From DAISJM01 sp036821485 (GTDB taxonomy: Bacteria; Verrucomicrobiota; Kiritimatiellia; CAIQIC01; JAGNIJ01), in contig DAISJM010000027.1 of assembly GCA_036821485.1 (NCBI GenBank), positions 1 through 47,527 of the forward strand: 47,527 nucleotides of DNA. The letters run 5' to 3'. Both the position numbers and the translations under genes were made by a program. The notes below the pieces were generated by a model. It did no database searches and was not told the origin of the DNA. It was given only the letters and a program-made list of their open reading frames with translations. Of the stretch, positions 43,589 to 47,527 are shown in pieces (position 1 is the first letter of the stretch; each line of letters starts with the position of its first letter).

Positions 43589-45958
43589 ATGTCGGACCCG
43601 GCGTCTTCACAAAAAGATCCGCATTCGCTGAACGCGGAGTTGGCGGACAAGGAGAAGGAAATCCGCGAGCTTCGCGGCCGCATTTCCTCGCTTCAACGCG
43701 ATCTCGATTTCAAGGCCCGTGAATCCTCCCGCTATGCGCTCGAATTCGAGCAGGCGCGCCGGTCGTTCGATTGGAAGCTTTTCACGTGGTTCCGTCGCCA
43801 GTTCGCCCGTTGCTTCCCAGCCGGTTCGTGGCGGTTCAACATGGCCAAGGGCTTTCTCAATGTGCTCCTGACTTTCCGCAAGTCCGGCATAAAGGCCGGA
43901 TTCCGGGAGGGAGGACGATGGTTCATCGACATCGCAAGGTCTATCCCTGCTTTGTTCATCCGTCGCAAGCGCGGTGCGGTTGCAAAACTCGTGACGAGCA
44001 CCGATTTCATCGTTCCGCCGCACAAGGATCCGGTGGATGTCATCATCTGCGTCCACAATGCACTGGAGGATGTGAAGCGGTGCCTGACTTCCGTGGTCCG
44101 CCATACCCGCATGCCCGCACGGTTGTTCATCGTCGATGACGGCAGCAACGGCGAGACGGCGAAGTACCTGGAGGACTTTGCCCATGCCCAGCGGGTGGAA
44201 TTGATCCGCAACGAGCAGGCACTGGGCTACACGCGGGCCGCCAACCAGGGGCTCCATCGTTCGCGCAGCAAGTACATCGTGCTGTTGAACAGCGATACGG
44301 AAGTGACGCCGGGCTGGATTGACCGCCTCGTGATGTGCGCGGATTCCGATTCGAAAATCGGTCTCGTCGGCCCGCTGTCGAACACGGCGTCGTGGCAATC
44401 CGTTCCGCGCATCTTCAACGACACGGGCGACTGGGCCGAGAACCGCTTGCCGGACGGCATGTTTGCGACGGACTACGCCAGGCTGCTGGGCAGGTACGCC
44501 GGGCGTGTGTATCCGCGGGTCCCGTTTCTCAACGGCTTCTGCCTGATGATCAAGCGTGCGGTGCTGAATCGAATCGGCGCGTTTGATGAGAAGCGTTTTG
44601 GCGAGGGCTATGGCGAGGAGAACGACTACGCGATTCGCGCGGCCAAGGCGGGCTTTGAGCTCGCCATTGCGGACGACACGTACGTCTACCACTACCAGTC
44701 GCGAAGCTACTCGCACGAGCGTCGCAAGATGCTGGCGGAGCGGGCAAACAAGTTGTTGCATGAGAAGCACGGCGCAGGTCGCGTGGAGGCGGGTGTGTCG
44801 GCGTGTATGAGCGGTCCGGTGCTGCAGGGCGTTCGCGCCCGCGCTGAAGTCATGGCGGAGCGGAACCGGCTGGTGGAGGACGGCCGGGCGCGCTGGGAGG
44901 GGCGGCGCGTGTTGTTCCTGCTGCCGGTGATCGAGCCAGGCGGCGGTGCGCACGTGATCCTGCAGGAGGCGCGCGCGATGCAGGCCATGGGCGTGGACGT
45001 GCGAGCGTTGAACTACCGCACCAACGAGCAGGCCGTCGGCAAGAACTATCCCGACGCGGGCGTGCCGATGCTCTTTGTCGACGACCCCGCGCACGATGTG
45101 GATTTCACCTCCTACGATGCCGTGGTGGCGACGCTGTACTCCTCGGTGTTCTGGATGCCTGCCACCGGCGCGCGGCCGGTGAAGGGCTATTACATCCAGG
45201 ACTACGAGCCGTTGTTCTACCCGCCGCATTCGATGGAGAGCACGCTGGCCAAGAAGTCCTACACGGCGATTCCGGACCTCGTCCGATTTGCCAAGACGGA
45301 ATGGAACAAGAAGCTGATCGAAGAGAAGGAGAAGGTCCCGGTGTCCGTCGTGGGCGGCAGCGTGGACCTCGATCTCTTCCGGCCCCGCTCCTCCGCGCGG
45401 GGCGACGGTGTGGTGCGTATCGGAGCCATGGTTCGGCCGAACACACCGCGGCGCGCGCCGGACCTGACGATGAACGTGTTGCGCGAGATGGATCGCAAGT
45501 TCGGCAGCCGGGTGAAGATATCGGTCTTCGGTTGTTCGCCGGTGGATCCCGATTACCTCAAGCTGGCGCAGGGTGCCAAGTTCGAGAATGCGGGGATTCT
45601 GGACCGCCACGGTGTGGCCGCGTTTCTCGGACAGCTCGATGTGTTCGCCGATTTCTCCAAGTACCAGGCGATGGGGCTGACGGCGTTGGAGGCGATGGCG
45701 TCCGGCGCAGCGGTCATCGTGCCCGCGAGTGGGGGCAGTTCGCTCTTCGCGCGCCACGAGGAGAATGCGTTGGTGGTGGAGACCGAGGCGGAGGCGCTCT
45801 GTCAGTCGGCTCTGGAGCGGCTTGTCGAGGATCACGCCTTGCGTACGCGCCTGCAGCAGCGCGCAATGTTCGACGCCTGCAAGTTCCATCCCGAACAGGC
45901 CGCATGGAACATCCTCCACGTGCTGCTGGACGGGAAGGGGGGCAGCCCCTCCCGATGA
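43589..45958 (+). CDS. Fusion glycosyltransferase: coiled coil, GT2 and WsaF-like GT4
   Basis: 789 residues. An N-terminal coiled coil (about 10-60: LADKEKEIRELRGRISSLQ) and a basic linker precede a GT2 domain (about 145-400): VDVIICVHNALEDVKRCL, FIVDDGSNGET, LLNSDTEVTPGW (DxD-type site), PFLNGFCLMIKR and GEGYGEENDYAIRA. The C-terminal GT-B domain (about 430-785) has GGGAHVILQEARAM and YYIQDYEPLFYPP, the hallmark of WsaF-type rhamnosyltransferases, and MGLTALEAMASGAAVIVP. One polypeptide would add two successive sugars, plausibly rhamnose, to a cell-surface glycan. It starts the third glycan run; its stop overlaps the next start (ATGA). Confidence 0.9.
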   Translation: MSDPASSQKDPHSLNAELADKEKEIRELRGRISSLQRDLDFKARESSRYALEFEQARRSFDWKLFTWFRRQFARCFPAGSWRFNMAKGFLNVLLTFRKSGIKAGFREGGRWFIDIARSIPALFIRRKRGAVAKLVTSTDFIVPPHKDPVDVIICVHNALEDVKRCLTSVVRHTRMPARLFIVDDGSNGETAKYLEDFAHAQRVELIRNEQALGYTRAANQGLHRSRSKYIVLLNSDTEVTPGWIDRLVMCADSDSKIGLVGPLSNTASWQSVPRIFNDTGDWAENRLPDGMFATDYARLLGRYAGRVYPRVPFLNGFCLMIKRAVLNRIGAFDEKRFGEGYGEENDYAIRAAKAGFELAIADDTYVYHYQSRSYSHERRKMLAERANKLLHEKHGAGRVEAGVSACMSGPVLQGVRARAEVMAERNRLVEDGRARWEGRRVLFLLPVIEPGGGAHVILQEARAMQAMGVDVRALNYRTNEQAVGKNYPDAGVPMLFVDDPAHDVDFTSYDAVVATLYSSVFWMPATGARPVKGYYIQDYEPLFYPPHSMESTLAKKSYTAIPDLVRFAKTEWNKKLIEEKEKVPVSVVGGSVDLDLFRPRSSARGDGVVRIGAMVRPNTPRRAPDLTMNVLREMDRKFGSRVKISVFGCSPVDPDYLKLAQGAKFENAGILDRHGVAAFLGQLDVFADFSKYQAMGLTALEAMASGAAVIVPASGGSSLFARHEENALVVETEAEALCQSALERLVEDHALRTRLQQRAMFDACKFHPEQAAWNILHVLLDGKGGSPSR

Positions 45959-47016
45959 ATGTCCACGTCCTCTACGAATACGGAATCGAAGGCCGTCCGC
46001 ACGGCGCATCGTATATCCGTCTGCTGTTGCCGCTGGGCCATCCCGCGCTGGGCACCGAGGCGACCGTCCAGTTTGGCATGGAGTACAAGCCCTGCGACCT
46101 GCTGGTGATCGACCGGACCTGGAGTCCGTGGATCACGATGTCGCGTGCGGAGATGTTGATCAAGGACGCGCGGCGCGACGGTTGCCGTATTCTCTACGCG
46201 ATTGATGACAACCTGCTCGACTTCGATCTCTACAATCTGCACCGGCAGCATTTCTCGCCGGAGCAGATGCGCTGCGTGCGCTACTTTGCCCGCGAATCAG
46301 ATGCCATCCTGACCTCGACACCGCGTCTGCGGGAGCGACTGCTCAGCCTGAATCCCAACGTATATGTCGTGCCGAACGCGCTGGATGAGCGCATGTTCCC
46401 GGACGTGCTGCCGGAGACGACGGGGTGGGCGGGCAAGGTGACCATCGGCTACATGGGCACGTTTACGCATGAAGCGGATCTCTACATGATCATCGAGCCG
46501 TTGCGGCAGTTCCTGCGCGAGCGGCGGGAATCGGTCAATTTCCAGATTCTCGGTGTCAGCGCGGAGGCAGGACTGGAACTGGCGTTTGCGGGTCTGCCGA
46601 TGCAGTTCCTGCGGGCCGAGCATACGTCGGAGTATCCCGCCTTTGTCCGCTGGATGCTCGACAACGTCCGCTGGGACATTGGGGTTGCTCCGCTGGTGAA
46701 CAATCCGTTCACACGCTGCAAGTCGGACATCAAGTTCCTCGACTACTCGTTGATGGGCATCCCGGGCATCTACAGCGATGTGGAATCGTACGCGTTGACG
46801 GTGAAGGACGGCGAGACGGGCCTGCTGGCGGAGGAAACGCCGGAGGCCTGGTACAAGGCGCTGGTGCGGCTGACCGATGATGCGACCCTCCGCACATCGA
46901 TGCGGCGGAAGGCGTACGACTACGTGCGGCAGAACCGGGTTCTTGAACAGACTGCGCGCCTGTGGCTAAATGTGCTGCTCGAAACGGCCGCAAAGAGACA
47001 GGGTGGATCTACATGA
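45955..47016 (+). CDS. GT4-family glycosyltransferase
   Basis: 353 residues from the ATG at 45955, which overlaps the upstream stop by 4 bp; a longer open frame to 45301 only shadows the previous gene. The N-terminal half is short (YEYGIEGRPHGASYIRLLLP, LYAIDDNLLDFDLY). The GT-B C-terminal domain has VYVVPNALDERMF, VTIGYMGTFTHEADL and FLDYSLMGIPGIYSD. The lack of the usual long first strand and loop resembles glycosyltransferases found next to WsaF-like enzymes. Cytoplasmic. Its end overlaps the methyltransferase start by 4 bp, so all three genes are one transcript. Confidence 0.87.
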   Translation: MNVHVLYEYGIEGRPHGASYIRLLLPLGHPALGTEATVQFGMEYKPCDLLVIDRTWSPWITMSRAEMLIKDARRDGCRILYAIDDNLLDFDLYNLHRQHFSPEQMRCVRYFARESDAILTSTPRLRERLLSLNPNVYVVPNALDERMFPDVLPETTGWAGKVTIGYMGTFTHEADLYMIIEPLRQFLRERRESVNFQILGVSAEAGLELAFAGLPMQFLRAEHTSEYPAFVRWMLDNVRWDIGVAPLVNNPFTRCKSDIKFLDYSLMGIPGIYSDVESYALTVKDGETGLLAEETPEAWYKALVRLTDDATLRTSMRRKAYDYVRQNRVLEQTARLWLNVLLETAAKRQGGST

Positions 47017-47527
47017 CAAAGACCTACACGCGCGATGAAGTGGAGTACATTGAGGATGCGACGAACAAGGGTGAGCGCATCTGCCACTTGTACCCGAACG
47101 ATTGCTACTTCGCACACCTCTCGATCTATCATTTTGCGGAGCCTCTCTGCCAAAACAAGCGCGTGCTGGATGCGGGTTGCGGCACCGGCTACGGCTCGAA
47201 CTATCTCGCGGAGCATGGCGCAATCTCAGTGCTGGGATTGGACTACTCGGATGACGCGGTCAGGTTCTGCCGCAAGCATTTCAGCCGTGCGAACGTCGAA
47301 TTCCGGCAGATGGATATCACGAACATCCGCGGGTTGCAGGACAAGGCCTTCGACGCGATCTTCACCTCCAACGCATTGGAGCACGTTCCCGTGGTGCAGG
47401 GTTTCTTCCGGGATGCGCGCCGGCTGCTGAAGGACGACGGCGTGTTGATCGTTGCGGTTCCGCCGATCACGGACGAGAAGACGCGCGCCGACGATTTGAA
47501 CAACCGGTTCCATCTGAATAGCTGGTC
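47013..47527 (+). CDS. Class I SAM-dependent methyltransferase (3' end outside window)
   Basis: At least 171 residues are visible, cut by the window edge. The ATG at 47013 overlaps the previous stop (ATGA). The SAM-binding motif VLDAGCGTGYGSNYLAE at about residues 50-66, the acidic GLDYSDDAVRF and the post-I motif FTSNALEHVPVV identify a class I methyltransferase of the UbiE/Methyltransf_11 type. The reading frame is open to the last base. As the third gene of a glycosyltransferase run it probably O-methylates a sugar or caps the glycan chain. Confidence 0.88.
   Translation, partial: MTKTYTRDEVEYIEDATNKGERICHLYPNDCYFAHLSIYHFAEPLCQNKRVLDAGCGTGYGSNYLAEHGAISVLGLDYSDDAVRFCRKHFSRANVEFRQMDITNIRGLQDKAFDAIFTSNALEHVPVVQGFFRDARRLLKDDGVLIVAVPPITDEKTRADDLNNRFHLNSW

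Noticed and set aside
43607..46009. 800-codon open frame antisense to the GT2-GT4 fusion
   Set aside because: Arg/His-rich shadow peptide with no motif; the plus strand has all glycosyltransferase motifs.

Overview
The window looks like chromosomal DNA of a Gram-negative bacterium of the PVC group (Kiritimatiellota or Verrucomicrobiota-like). This is an inference. It rests on GC-rich coding sequence, a PEP-CTERM sorting tail (IPEPS, hydrophobic segment, RRR), several large secreted multidomain proteins, a 'choice-of-anchor Q'-type beta-helix protein, and gaps filled with short mosaic repeats. No rRNA, tRNA, CRISPR array, transposase or phage gene was seen.

Layout. (a) 1-5434, minus strand: a large secreted GH5-type glycoside hydrolase, translationally coupled to a secreted SUMF1-fold protein with a PEP-CTERM tail. 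A broken copy of the hydrolase C-terminal region lies beyond it at the window edge. (b) 5665-22292: surface-polysaccharide genes. One plus-strand run (7722-13062) has a polysaccharide pyruvyl transferase, a flippase-like membrane protein, an alpha/beta hydrolase, a hexapeptide acyltransferase and a GT2-methyltransferase fusion. A GT39-like membrane protein, a 54-residue DUF5989 protein and an SGNH protein follow. A second plus-strand run (17455-22292) has a PHP/amidohydrolase-like protein, a GT4 enzyme with an apparent CTG start, an AsnB-type amidotransferase and an NAD-dependent epimerase. (c) 22474-43326: six secreted proteins carry the same roughly 45-residue calcium-loop repeat (core GDYDGDG..DLAVY....GNWYI....NWGW). 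It is joined to beta-propeller-like, SGNH, M4 metallopeptidase, unknown and beta-helix domains. glpD, a DegT aminotransferase and a second SGNH protein are interspersed. (d) 43589-47527: a third glycan run with a GT2-GT4 (WsaF-like) fusion, a GT4 enzyme and a methyltransferase cut by the window end, all joined by 4-bp ATGA overlaps.

The genes suggest a cell that makes and exports a decorated surface glycan (pyruvylated, acylated, methylated, amidated) next to a battery of secreted proteins. Those proteins share one repeat module, probably for surface attachment or matrix binding. The most striking regularity is that the repeat occurs in exactly six copies in five proteins and exactly twelve in the sixth. 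In the twelve-copy protein, the degenerate repeats sit at the 6/7 junction. This fits a closed six-unit toroid (six-bladed propeller) used as a plug-in domain. Two repeat-protein genes have candidate sigma-54 promoters. Two SGNH genes are bracketed by long repeats, one pair direct (102 bp, two mismatches) and one pair inverted.
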